Assembly (NCBI RefSeq): GCF_022581195.2
Contig: NC_061465.1
Span: forward strand, 8,868,501 to 8,932,500
Source: Helicoverpa zea
Taxonomy: Eukaryota > Arthropoda > Insecta > Lepidoptera > Noctuidae
Direction of reading: 5' to 3'
Length of the DNA: 64,000 nt
Part shown: one piece after another, positions 13,778 through 25,267 of the stretch
Layout: the number at the start of each line of letters is the position of its first letter
Numbering within the stretch: the first letter of the stretch is position 1
Notes under the pieces: generated by a model
Database searches by the model: none
Told to the model about the DNA's origin: nothing
What the model saw: only the letters and a program-made list of their open reading frames with translations
Program-made: the position numbers and the translations under genes

Positions 13778-13931
13778 CAGCCAGTTTCTTCATCAAAAGT
13801 AAAAGCCAAAGTAATGTCATAAAGTAAAAGTAACTATCTGGTTTTGCTGTTACTTTAGCCTTGAAAAAACGAATTTGACCGTTACTTTTACTTTATGACA
13901 TTGCTTTTACTTTTGATGAAGAAACTGGCTG
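13778..13931. mobile_element. Harbinger-like MITE, copy 1, TAA target duplication
   Basis: The 154-bp element starts CAGCCAGTTTCTTCATCAAA and ends with the reverse complement; the terminal repeats extend over about 50 bp with small indels. It is flanked by TAA on both sides (13775-13777 and 13932-13934). Three-base TWA duplications are characteristic of the PIF/Harbinger superfamily. There is no coding capacity. A sister copy lies at 47881-48051. Confidence 0.88.
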
Positions 13932-13934
13932 TAA

Positions 13935-14471
13935 GTAGGCAGGTCATGTAAATGAAATAATTTTGTGGACCAAAAATTTTCAAAATACGTCCAAAATACA
14001 GGTTTACTTTTTAACTAACTAAAAAGTTTTTTTTTTTTATATGGTGACAAAATTTCAGGTGTCGGAGCAAAATTTTTAGGAACGTCTTATTTAACCAAAA
14101 GCCATGCTCGAATTGAGGTAATAAACTTAACTATACCCAGGGTATTAATTTAACTAAAACTATGGATATATCCACTATGAAAATAATACTTTAAATTGGC
14201 GCAATGTAAATATAGGGCAGGGTTGGCGGGTTAGTGAGGGACTGAAATATCGCCTATCGGCTCACGGCGATTCAACCATTAATTTACAGGCGGGAATCGT
14301 TTACAGTTTACCGTTTTAATTTGTTGGTTTATACTTACTGGGTTTGTTTATTACAAGTTATTTGAAATTGATTTTTTGTGCTAGTTTCTATTTTAGAAAG
14401 ATATTTTATGAGTCATATTTGTATTGGAGCCATTTGTTACAGAAAAACTGACTGTAACTTAGTTTTGGCTG
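13935..14471. other. gene-free spacer between two transposon relics
   Basis: This is AT-rich sequence with a T run near 14028-14040 and no coding or repeat signal I can support. Confidence 0.5.
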
Positions 14472-14479
14472 AACAGTAC

Positions 14480-15192
14480 TAGTGATGGATAATATATCGT
14501 ATAGCAAAATATAGCACCGTGCTTTTTAAACATAGCATATAGCAAATGCTATCGTGGCTCACACTTGGTGCTTCTTGCTAAGTTGCTAACTTGCTAATAA
14601 AAATATCACACGCGTTCTGTCTCTGTCCGTCGCGCGTCGCAACTCGCATCATGCATGAATCGCAATCGCAGCAAGAGCAGACTAGCAGAGTAGCAGACAC
14701 GGCGCGGCGGTGGGCGGGGCGGCCAGTCGTCGCATGCTTGCGTTTGCTACCGGTTGCTCGCGCTAAATAGTTGATTTTTGTACATACAATCAATGAACTT
14801 TTAAATACGCTTTTCATAACATACATAGTTTATTTCATAAAAACACTTACGTCTGAAATGTATATTTACAAATTATTAATTTATAGCGTAAAATCAATTA
14901 TAGACAGTCCTAAGCCTGAAAACTACTGAAAAGTATGAAGGAAAGTTCATTGGTTTTTTACTGTTCCGTTTTATCTTAAGAATTCATAAACGCGATGTAA
15001 TATTCTTAATTTCTTGTATAGCAACTTAGCAAGTAACTACAGCAAACAGTCACTGCGCTTGCTTTTTTTGACCTAGTGAACCTGCGCATAAAATAGCATG
15101 CTATAAATATAGCAAGTAAAATAGCATGATAAAAATTTATAGCATTTCGCATATAGCAAGTTATTGCCACATAGCAACTTTGAACACCACTA
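14480..15192. mobile_element. non-autonomous hAT-like element with AACAGTAC duplication
   Basis: The 713-bp element begins TAGTGATGGA and ends ACACCACTA, imperfect inverted ends of the kind seen in hAT elements. It is flanked by perfect 8-bp duplications AACAGTAC at 14472-14479 and 15193-15200, the length diagnostic for hAT. Both subterminal regions are packed with short ATAGCAAA/ATAGCAT motifs, which may be transposase-binding repeats. The middle is GC-richer (14620-14760). No transposase frame is present; the 82-codon minus frame at 14578-14826 has no known domain. Confidence 0.9.
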
Positions 15193-15200
15193 AACAGTAC

Positions 15201-17148
15201 ATATTATTGTGCCCCGTACATTATATTTCCATCGTAACAATTTTTGTGAAAACACCTAAACCGGAGTATTTTCAGTGTGTTTTAAAAAGTTAAAAGTCAG
15301 TTTTATTTCATGTCGGGAAAACATTGGGATACAAAAATATACCTTTAGATTCTGATGACGTTTGTGCTTAACTCTCGCAGAAAGCCATCTTATAAGTATC
15401 TGCTAAGCATGATGAAGAAAAAGAATGATTAAATAAATAGCTAAATATTCTCAAACACATTGCTCCTAGCTATCCTTTGTAGATCTCGACAACAACAGAA
15501 AGGTCGTCTTCCATTCTATTTTTTTTGTATTGATCCACTTATGCCATCCAACATTAAATTACCATGACATACCCGGTTTTGTAACTTGTTGTTTGTAATG
15601 TTCACTGCACGATTACCCGGTTCAAAGCCTTGCTCGGGGAACTATTCGGGTCTCATTAGCAAGCACACTAGTGGCACCTCGAGGTCCCGTCGTTTGGCGA
15701 GCACTTTCAACACTAGTGTTTGACCTCGGATGTACCTACTTGTAGTATTTAAGGATATGTTTGTTATACTATAATTGTGTTTGGATAAATGTGATGAAAA
15801 TGAAATCTTTATTTGTAAACATAGGTTTAAAAAGGTGGTTCAATGTACATATATTATTAGTCCATCTATGTTTTGCATTAATACATACATTTTATGTCAT
15901 CATTATTAATTTGTCATTATTAATACAAAGTCAATATTATTAATTTGTCATTATTAATACAAAGTCAACACTATTCATTTGTTACAATAAATTTATTATG
16001 TTTGGTATCTGTCATCTAGATATTCGTTAATTAAGTAATAGCACTTTGTAACTAAGAATTTATATAAACGTTTTTGAACGTGATTGTGTTTTGTTTCTGA
16101 TTTTACTACCTAGGGAATGCCTATTTTTAGGCGGGATTACCTACCCTGTTTGAAGTATAAAGCGATATAAACTCTGGTGAACTACTTAAGTATCTGGTAT
16201 CAGAAAATCCCATAATAATCGATGTGCTTATTCTCGACTAAGTAATTGGTAGTTTTAATATTTTTCTTTATATTCATTTGTTATCACCACTGGGAAAAAC
16301 CAGGCATACGTAAATCGCATGAATTTGGGTCTAATGCTTTTATATGCCCGAGCTGACGGCGTACGCAAACATCTAAAAGAATATTTTTTGCATTTTTGAA
16401 ATATCGGCCCACTATAAGAACTAGTGAAAATTCAAAACCACAACAGCATTAACATACAAACACTAACTTATAACAACACATACTTGTAAATAAACACAAT
16501 CAGAACAAATTGCAACAATTTCTGGTCGACTCAAGCCCATATGGTAAGGGAAATTGCTATACAGGGTGTTGAATGTAGCCGGCCGTATCTGTGTGTACAT
16601 CTGGCCGTTACAAATGTGTTACATCAAGACAGTGGCGAGGACCGCGTCACTTATCTTAGCCTCACTTTGGTACAGGGCTGCTGGTAAATTTTAGGGACGA
16701 ATTATAAATTGTATGATGGGTTTGGGTCTTGGTAACTTTATGCATTTTATTATTATGTATTTAACTTTTATTTTAATTAATTAGGTAATTAATAATTTAC
16801 GTTTACTTAAGTTTCTCCTTTTCATTTATTTTAGCTTGAGAAACTTTCAACTGTAATTAAGAGACACGGTATTTTTAAGTACAACTTTTCAATTAACCTG
16901 TATATTGAAGATTTTTTTCCAAACCTAGCCCTTATCTTTATCTTATTTTATTTCTCGTTTAAGTAGGTAATCTAAGTACGTGTATATTAATTATGTCATC
17001 ATCAAGTACCTTTAAAATATTTATGCCAATCTCCGTACATAAAACTCACAATCAAAATAATAAATATTCATCACCAATACCCATCTCAAATTGGTCTATT
17101 CAAAAAATTACCCCAATATGTAAATTACACATTTGACCCATTGACCCC
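15201..17148. other. gene-free DNA with a ~45-bp direct repeat near 15900
   Basis: The phrase TTTGTCATTATTAATACAAA occurs twice between about 15908 and 15965, forming a short direct tandem repeat. The remainder is AT-rich with no supported exon. A GC-richer patch around 16570-16670 (GCCGGCCGTATCTGTGTGTA) has no coding frame; it could be conserved non-coding DNA, but that cannot be judged without an alignment. Confidence 0.5.
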
Positions 17149-17599
17149 ACAGCATCCCCTGCTCTTCATTTGATCTCACCTTTTAGCACGTGGACATTAT
17201 TCTAAACTGGTTGTCTGTCCAGCATCCCCTTGATACACTTTTGATCTTGTCTACAAACCTTTTTGTTATGAAACTTCAACCTGTGTGACGGTCAGTTTGT
17301 AGGTCAGTTGGGGTCATCTTTTGATGGTGATGTATTCATTCTCCAGCATCCCCTTGATACACTTTTGATCTTATGTCTATTCAATGTATTTGTTATGGGA
17401 TTACAACCTGTGTGACGGTCAGTTTGTAGGTCAGATGGGGTCATCTTTTGATGCTAATGTATTTAAGTTCCAGCATCCCCTTGATACACTTTTGATCTTG
17501 TGTCTATACAAACTCTTTGTTGGACTTCAACCTGCGCCGTGGTCAGTCTGTGGGTCAGATGGAGCCGCTTTTAAAGGTGATGTATTTAAATGGAATTAA
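17149..17599. repeat. tandem array, about 3.3 units of 124-127 bp
   Basis: CAGCATCCCCTTGATACACT starts at 17220, 17344 and 17471 (spacings 124 and 127). Each unit carries TTTGATCTT, CAACCTGTGTGACGGTCAGT and TGGGTCATCTTTTGATG-like blocks. A degenerate unit start lies near 17149 (ACAGCATCCCCTGCTCTTCA). The third unit is more diverged (GCGCCGTGGTCAG). The open frame at 17384-17599 simply runs through two units. Confidence 0.88.
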
Positions 17600-19542
17600 T
17601 TAATATTAATTGAATTTCAGATTAGTATTATTTTCTTGTTCCTACTAGAATAAAGCGACCCATTTTCTAACGCATAAAAAATATTGGCTTGATGATTTTC
17701 TTTTGGTGTCAGCCCTGCAGGTACAGTTAAACGCGCCATATGTATATCTCAGGCAGTGACCAAACACGTGCCGCGGACTCAAGGAAATGGATAGCACAGA
17801 GAGATGAATAGAGCCAACTGTTGTGTTTTAAACGGTCAGATGGAAAGTCACAAGTTATAAATACTGTCAGGTTGGGAACTAAGTTTTTAGTTTGTGAAGA
17901 GAGAAAATTATATTCAAAAACTGGAAAATGTAATGAAGAATAAATTGTGAAAGATAAAATTAAAATTATAAAGAAGAATTGTGTGTAGAAGATTGAAAGT
18001 GGATTGTAATGAAGAATAAAATGACGCCAAGCAGTTTTTTAAGCAGTTTTTAATGTATTAAAAACGTAATAAAAAAACGCGAGTTAGGTATATTCACTTA
18101 CTAAACCGTTTTGTGTATTCCAATTTTCCGCCTAAACCAATATATAAAAACAATAAATGATTTTCTTAGTTTCATTTTGTCTACTCTACAGTTATTTCTA
18201 TTCCAATAGACACTTTCGTCCGCACATTTAACAAGCTGATCGTAAGCACAGAGGTTCAACATCTTCTACTAAATAAATCGTCACTCCAGCTAAACGATTA
18301 TCCTTTGTATAAGACATGGATTTATAAAAGTATAGCTAATACATGTTATCATGTTATTAAAGTAATTTAATTTAATATTTCTATTAATGGGTTTAGTTTA
18401 GTTTCAGCATATATTTTGGGCCATGGTGTTATTTACAAACAGGCAAATATAACATTGCGATGCATTTTAGGAACATCAGCAAAAGTTTTAGATAAAGGAA
18501 AGTTGAGCTAGAAAAAGTTGATGTAGAAGATTCCAGAAGCTTATCTAATTATTTATTTGAAAGTCATACCCGCTATGTTTAGTTTTAAGAGCTTGGCCAG
18601 AAACTAATTCATCATAAAATTCGGCAACCAGTATCCCTCACGAGAGCAAATACCCAGCTATACGAGTATTCCTAGGGTAGTGGGGTCGAAATCTGTTAGA
18701 TCACTTTAAACTACCCGCCACCCTAAAGTTTTAGCTTTAGGGACAGTTCGGGACCTCCGGTTTTGGGACCTCCGCTGATAACGTGGGAATAAACGTTAAC
18801 AACGGTATATGAGATACGTGTGAGATGGCTGTCATTAGGGTTTTTATTGAGGTTTACATGGTGTTTTTATTGTGATTGCTATGGTGATGAAGGTTAATTG
18901 ATTGCCTCTTTATTCGTCGGCAAAGTCGGTATGAAGTTAGCAATAAGTAAATAATTTCAGTACTATATTTTTGCTATAGCTTTTGGGTTCTTATTGACTT
19001 ATGTCGTGGTTTTATCCGTAGCTTCTTCTTCACCAACAGGATGAATAAAGGCAATAAGGTTAAAATTCGTGAAACAATTTCATCAATATCGATTAAATAG
19101 TTACCTATTGTGAGTTAAGACACTTCTGAAGATTAATTCCAAAAAAAGAAAAATCGACCTAATTCGTAGTTTTAAGAAAAACTGAACTTTTCAAATCTTT
19201 CTCTACCTAAATATTGACTCCACCTAATATTTATTGGTTACATCCAAACACGACATGATTTTTTCTCCGCCCACGTCACACACTGCTACACATGTGTATA
19301 CGACAAATAAATGAGCATGTGTGTGTGAACCCATTTCAACAGCCAATGGTCAAGCGGTCAGCGTAAGAGTGAGATAAAAGATCTTTAGAAATATGAGTGC
19401 GAAAGAGATGCACATTTAGGAGGGGATCTTAACCCTTTCACTTTTTATTTAGGGACCGATTTTGCACACACTGGTTGGTAATAAAAAAATATGGCGAATT
19501 TTTATAGAACTATTTTTATAACTCTACAAGTTTGAGCAGGAT
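17600..19542. other. gene-free AT-rich DNA
   Basis: No supported exon, RNA gene or element. A small palindrome, CCCTAAAG-TTTTAG-CTTTAGGG, lies near 18721-18742. The GC content rises slightly around 19270-19400 without a coding signal. Confidence 0.5.
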
Positions 19543-19545
19543 TAA

Positions 19546-19703
19546 GGCTGGAAACAGTGCTCGGCCGACGGTCAGTCCAGACCGAATCACATACAAAATC
19601 ACGCGCGTACCGTCAGCATAGCTGTGGTGCTTTCATAGACTTGCACAGATATAGCTAGGTACGTCGACCGACTGTCAGCGCTGACTGAGCACTGTTTCCA
19701 GCC
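19546..19703. mobile_element. short Harbinger-like MITE with TAA duplication
   Basis: The 158-bp element starts GGCTGGAAACAGTGCTC and ends GAGCACTGTTTCCAGCC, a perfect 17-bp terminal inverted repeat. TAA flanks both ends (19543-19545 and 19704-19706). GGC-type ends with TWA duplication fit PIF/Harbinger. The interior is CpG-rich (CGGCCGACGGTCAG and its inverted partner CTGTCAGCGCTGAC) and has no coding capacity. Confidence 0.85.
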
Positions 19704-19706
19704 TAA

Positions 19707-22593
19707 GATATTGTTCTAACAGTAAGTACGAAAGTTTCAGATTATCAATGGCTACTAAACTGATTCTAGTCCTTGTCATCGTAATTATACATAGGTATCC
19801 GTAAATGCTATTAACCTATAAAAATCCCCATAAAATCTTCAGCCTATAAGAAGCTATAGGTACGTATACCTATATCTATATATATTTTTCAGTGGGCCAA
19901 GGGATTACCCACAGAATTACTATTGATTTGGGAGCGGGTCCGCTCGGCCGCCTTCCAAATGAGCAGACCCAAAGTATAGACCTAGAGTTGACAATACCGA
20001 GATCGTTATTTTAATAAAAGTTATGTTACTAGAAAGTTGTAAGTAAAAAGCTTGTGGGCTTTATTTAACTCTGACATTCTTTTATAATCGAGCACTGTGC
20101 TACCTTTCGTTACATCGATCAGTCTTGATTAGATGCATTGGGTAAATACCAAAGATCTCGGAAAGTAATAACCGGAAAATGTTACAGCAAAAAAGAAGAA
20201 ACAGAACTTTTTGACTGCGACCAAGTTTTGATGTAAGTTCCTTTATAAAGTAACAATCTAATATGGTATCATCATCTCCCTAAACGTCCAACACAAAAGT
20301 TCGCAAGGCCCAACCTGAATTTATTAAGCTGGACCCTAGAAAGGTTTGCCGTATGCAGATAAGGGATTTATTTAGCGGAAAGGTCCGTCCCTGGGTTAAC
20401 GCTTGGGTCGACGATGACCAGGATTGGGACGAAATTTATTGTCGGCTTTCGGCTTTCGCGTTGATTTATTCGGCCTCGGGTGAATGGAATCAACGGGCCG
20501 GTTGATAATAACGCTTGCTGCGACGTTTTTGCGTAGGTAGACCGTGTTTATGTGAAAATGTTTAATACTGATAAATTGGAGGGTGAGGGATTTTTGTAGG
20601 TGACGGCTTGCGGCTGAACATTTGTAGATAGGTGAGGGAGTGAACTAGTGTTGACGAATTTTGGCATCTAAGAATTATTGTGCTTAGTTACATTTTTAGA
20701 TTAGAACACTTTTCACGTTTGAAACACACCTACATATATTAGGTACGAAAAGGCTCACTTTCCATTTTCAAGCTAAGGATCGGACGTGTCAAGTTGCTCC
20801 CAAACCATACACATTATACAACTGAGTAGGTACATTTTATTGTTCGTCAAGTTCTCGTTAGATTGAGTAGGTATCTAGGTAATTTGCTTACTTAATCTAA
20901 AGTTGATGATTATGGGTGGACATGACATTATCAACTAAGATGTTGCAACTAACCCTTTGCTGGGATTCAGCTAAGCTAGCAGTGCCTAATTTCACTCCAA
21001 TTTTATTTCGATTCTGTCAAAACAAACTAAGACCCAACATACTTAGGCTTACAAAGTTTCTCACAACATATTGGTTCACAAGGTTGAGGGGCACGGACGT
21101 GCAGCGAGGCGGCCGCGGGACGGTACGTAAATGGCGCCAATTACACGCCGGCCGCTACGTGACAGGACTCGAGATGGCGGAACCAATGCTAGTTGGACCT
21201 CTGTGGATAAGATTCGATGGTAAAAAGGTTGGGGATTAATGATGTATGGTTTGGGAAATATTCTGAGGCCCAAGTTCATTGACAAAATAATGGCAGTCTT
21301 CTTAAAACAACTGTTCAAGTTAAAGCAAAGTACCTACCTAAAAAGTTACTTTAACAGGCTTTTTTTCATGAAAAGTACATACTAAACTTATTTAAAAATT
21401 CCTTAGCAAAAGAATGTCGGACGAAGCGTCATTTTAGCGCTCCGGCCCAATAAACTAGAAATGCTAGTAGCGACATCTATATTTGAAAATGATTATTGTA
21501 TCGAAAATTTCCTTAAGCTACTCGCTGATAGATGGCGCTTAACAGTCACACACGTCATTCAACAAAATTAAATTCTCACAATATAGCTTAATTTTTTTTA
21601 ACTTATTTCATTGTTCATCATTGCGAGAAAGATTTTCCCAACATAAATGTAGGTATTTCTAGGAAGCCTAACAATCTAGATAACTACAAAAATACCTAGG
21701 TACTTCCCATAGAAACAACCAATCACATTTCCCTAAAATCCATAGTCGTATCCACAATCACTCAACGCTAAACCAACTCGGACGGTCCTAACCCAAAAGT
21801 TCGCCCTTTAAAGTACACATGTAACACACCAAAACACGTGTGTTTTACGACTAGGGACCCAAAACTACTGAAATCGTTCGCGAATAGAACATTTTTTACC
21901 TCTGAAATATTAAAGGCTTGTTTGGAAGGGACATAGGTAAATGTTGGACAGTGGTGTGATGGATGGCGTCAATATATCGTGGTGTGTTCGGCTATTGTGC
22001 GATTTGTGGGCGTCGGGTGCAGGTTATTCAATCTTTTGTGTGATTTTTTTTTTGTGTTTATTAGAAGGCCGTTTTTGGGGGTGGTGATTTTTCAGATTAT
22101 TTAGGTGATTTTTTTGAGGTATAGTTATGTACCTATACGTTATTGTCAAAGCATAATATAAATTATTATATCTTACTTAAATAAGACTGATTTATTAAGT
22201 AGGTGATTATTATAATACTAGCAAAGTCACCCTTTGGGATGCAGTAGTCAATATGATAAGTTAACTGGATTTGACTATGAGAGAAATTAATAAGAATACA
22301 GTTTTCAACAAAATAATAATTTATTTACACAATTCTGATAATAAATTACAATTCGTCTACTTATATTATAAATTATCGGTTATTGTCGGTGTATAAGATT
22401 CCATTTTAATACATTGTGAATTTAATTACATGCAATATTTCCCAGCTTTATCTAAGACAATGTTACAGACCAAGTTTCTATATGATATTGCACGCTTTTA
22501 TAGGAAAAAAATATTTACTTTTGGTATTTAGTGACATAAATGAAGTAACTATTGTTTTGGAATAATAAAACAGTTGCCCTAGACATTAGATTC
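19707..22593. other. gene-free DNA with a CpG-rich patch at 21070-21230
   Basis: Nothing is supported as a gene. The patch 21070-21230 (GGCGGCCGCGGGACGGTACG) stands out as CpG-rich in AT-rich surroundings and is crossed by frames on both strands (20916-21239 plus, 21076-21318 minus), neither with a domain. The segment 20380-20500 is also GC-richer. Such patches may be regulatory or conserved non-coding, but there is no direct evidence. Confidence 0.45.
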
Positions 22594-22601
22594 CATCCAG
22601 A

Positions 22602-22860
22602 TAGGGCTGCCATCCGTCCGGGTTTCCCCGGATTTGTCCTCGTTTGGAGGCCGTCCGGGGGCCGTCCGGGCGGGGTTTCAAGAAGTGTCCGGGGAAAACC
22701 CGGACACTTTTCATGTAAGGAAGCACCTCATTGAATTTAAGTATATGTTAATAGTAAAGGGATTACAAATTAGGTTCGGGGGAAAAATGCGATTTACGCC
22801 CAATGTCCGGGTTTTTTAAATGTTTGTCCGGGTTTGGCGAAATTCGAGATGGCAGCCCTA
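22602..22860. mobile_element. non-autonomous hAT-like element with CATCCAGA duplication
   Basis: The 259-bp element begins TAGGGCTGCCATC and ends with the reverse complement GATGGCAGCCCTA (13 bp perfect). Perfect 8-bp duplications CATCCAGA lie at 22594-22601 and 22861-22868, the hAT length. The interior is dominated by GTCCGGG/CCCGGAC motifs in both orientations, likely subterminal binding repeats. There is no coding capacity; the 60-codon frames here are shadows of the GC-rich repeats. Confidence 0.92.
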
Positions 22861-23123
22861 CATCCAGATGAAACACAGCGTAATATGTAAATTAATCTAC
22901 GTCTATTAAGTTTTGTGTCTGAAGACGGACAATAGTTGGGAACAAACTTAATTGGTAATAATATCACACATTTTACACCTATCTGTTGAATTGTTAACCA
23001 GAGATAGGTTCAACAATGTCAAATTAACCATCACAAGCAAGCAGTGCAGAATACCAATCGAATGTGCAATAGTGCATTTTATTAATTCATTTACAAAGAA
23101 TAAGTAATAATGAACATATAATC

Positions 23124-23328
23124 ATCGGCACGAATCTTGAGCGCTGACCTCCACCTGCGCAGAAGTAATTTATTGGGTCCCTTTTGTGGTATGAAGTGAG
23201 GAGCGGGGGCGGACTAAAGCGGTGATTGGCCCGCAGTGCATCGCGTCATAGCCGTCACTCGGGATTGGTTCTTTGCTAATAAATCACTTCTGCGCAGGTG
23301 AAGGTCAGCGCTCAAGATTCGTGCCGAT
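23124..23328. mobile_element. MITE with ~35-bp terminal inverted repeats
   Basis: The element starts ATCGGCACGAATCTTGAGCG and ends CGCTCAAGATTCGTGCCGAT. The pairing continues through CTGACCT-CACCTGCGCAGAAGT with one or two mismatches. The centre is GC-rich (GAGCGGGGGCGGACTAAAGC). I could not settle a target-site duplication, so the superfamily is open. Elements with these ends are common in moths. Confidence 0.82.
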
Positions 23329-23891
23329 ATTTCTACCTAACTTACCACTGTTTCGAACTATTCCCGCCACAAGTGTTATGGTCTCAAAAGTCGAATGAAG
23401 TGTGGATTTTAGCGTATCGAATACGAGGCCCTTAAATCATCACAGAACTTAATTTATAAACACATACTTTTCTCATAGGTATTAAATTTATCAGAGATCT
23501 TGTTCAAGTGTACAATAAATAAATCAGGTACCCCTATACGTTTTAACTATTCAAGGAGCCAAAAATGGCTTAATTCGTTACAAATATCAAAAAGAATAAA
23601 TCTAGTGAAATGTCATTACAATCTCGAAAGTTTCAGGCTTTGGATGGTAGTAAAAGGTTTACATGTTAAGTAGGAATTTCATAACTAGAATATAATTTAT
23701 TTACATCATAATCTTTTTATGCCAAAAAATTGCACCGAAAATTCACTTCATAAGCTTTTCACTAATTTTAGCGCCACCTAGTAACACGTTGCAAAATTAA
23801 CAACGTGGTCGCATTCGTTAGTTCAGTATGATATTAATAGATGGCGCTGTTTACAAATAAAAATACATATCAATTGTTGCTCGACTGTACG
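23329..23891. other. gene-free spacer
   Basis: This is AT-rich sequence with small repeat scraps (GCGCCACCTAGTAACACG and AGATGGCGCTG near 23771-23850) that resemble decayed lepidopteran repeats. No exon. Confidence 0.45.
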
Positions 23892-23894
23892 TAA

Positions 23895-24728
23895 GGTGAT
23901 CTTCACACTGCCCCGCATCACGCTGCATCTTGCGTGTCGACGCACCTACGCGCGTTCCTGCGGGAGTGCAGATCTGCATCATCGTGCGGGTTTTTCGCGC
24001 ACTCACGCGCGTAGGTGCGTTCAGCAGATTCACGCACGGCGGCTTCCATTTTCAAATATACACGTCACGCCCATTCAAAATCACAGTGGTTCAGTGTGCC
24101 TTAGGCGATTATCACACTGCCCCGCATGATGCAGCGTAGTGCGTGGATGCGTTTTTTTCCGTTGTATGGAAATATCTCCGTTTGTATGGAAAACACGCAT
24201 AGTCCAACACACTGAAAATGCATCCACGCGCGTTCATGCGGATCACGCACATACATGCGGAGAAACACGCACCCCCGCGCGTAGGTGCGGGGCGAGACGC
24301 AAGGTATGGCACACTGAATCCCGCAATGCCGCGCGTGATTTTGAATGGGCGTGACGTGTATATTTGAAAATGGAACTCGCTGTGCGTGAATTTACAAAAC
24401 GCACCTACGCGCGTGAGTGCGTGAAAAACCCGCACGATGATGCAGATCTGCACTCCCGCAGGAACGCGCGTAGGTGCGTCGACACGCAAGATGCAGCGTG
24501 ATGCGGGGCAGTGTGAAGATCACCATACCTTGCGTCTCGCCCCGCAGCTACGCGCGGGGGTGCGTGTTTCTCCGCGTGTATGCGCGTGATCCGCATGAAC
24601 GCGCGTGGATGCATTTTCAGTGTGTTGGACTATGCGTGTTTTCCATACAAACGGAGCTATTTACAAGCAACAGAAAAAAACGCATCCACGCACTACGCTG
24701 CATCATGCGGGGCAGTGTGATAATCGCC
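23895..24728. mobile_element. CpG-rich composite foldback, interleaved A-B-A'-B' palindromes
   Basis: This 834-bp block consists of four arms. A (23895-24100) is the reverse complement of A' (24308-24524), and B (24104-24307) is the reverse complement of B' (24525-24728), with small indels. A starts GGTGATCTTCACACTGCCCC; B starts GGCGATTATCACACTGCCCC; so the two palindromes share similar ends. The outer flanks are both TAA (23892-23894 and 24729-24731), consistent with a 3-bp target duplication around the whole block. The interior is extremely rich in GCGCGTAGGTGCG-like motifs. Several open frames of 60-125 codons on both strands are mirror images of the palindromes and not genes. The superfamily is uncertain; the TWA-type flank suggests a Harbinger-like origin. 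Confidence 0.85.
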
Positions 24729-24731
24729 TAA

Positions 24732-25267
24732 AGCAGGATTGTGTCTATCATATTTTTTATATAATACTAATTTATTTGATTAATTTATAAAAGATTCGTC
24801 TATCAATACTAATTGATTCATTGATTTTGATACAATTTTGACTGGAGTTATTTCATTTCAATAACATACTTATTTACTCGTTTATAAAAGTAGTGCATTA
24901 TACACCTAAAAGGTTGCCCAAAAAATTCACAAACATCAAAACAACAACAATCAAACCACTATTTCTTAGGTAGCCCGTCCACGTCAGACTTTTTGTAGGA
25001 TAGATAATTAATCGGACCGATTTTTTATAGGACAGTCTGACAAGGATTTTCTGACGGCCTTTTTGTAGGACGCGTGCGTTGCACTATATCTAAGTGTGTT
25101 CTATCTATGGTGGTTCTCTCTCTCTTCTACAAAACAACTGTCACCGATTATCGGACGTGGGCAGGCAACCATACACAGCCTTACTACAAAAACTTAAACA
25201 TCTGTTGAACAGTTGTCTAAAAAAAGTGTGTCTGCATAACGGACCTTATTTCAACGTCATTCTCATC
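24732..25267. other. gene-free spacer downstream of DHX57
   Basis: The stretch holds repeat-like phrases (CTTTTTGTAGGATAGATAAT and GCCTTTTTGTAGGACGCGTG near 24985-25075) but no element with definable ends, and no supported exon. The 77-codon frame at 25094-25327 overlaps the DHX57 3' end in antisense and has no domain. Confidence 0.45.

Noticed and set aside
20916..21318. Open frames on both strands over a CpG-rich patch
   Set aside because: Open on both strands because GC-rich DNA lacks stops; no domain in either.
23851..24790. Cluster of overlapping open frames of 60-125 codons on both strands
   Set aside because: They are mirror images of the inverted repeat arms, rich in R, H, A and C from GCGCG motifs, and have no domain.
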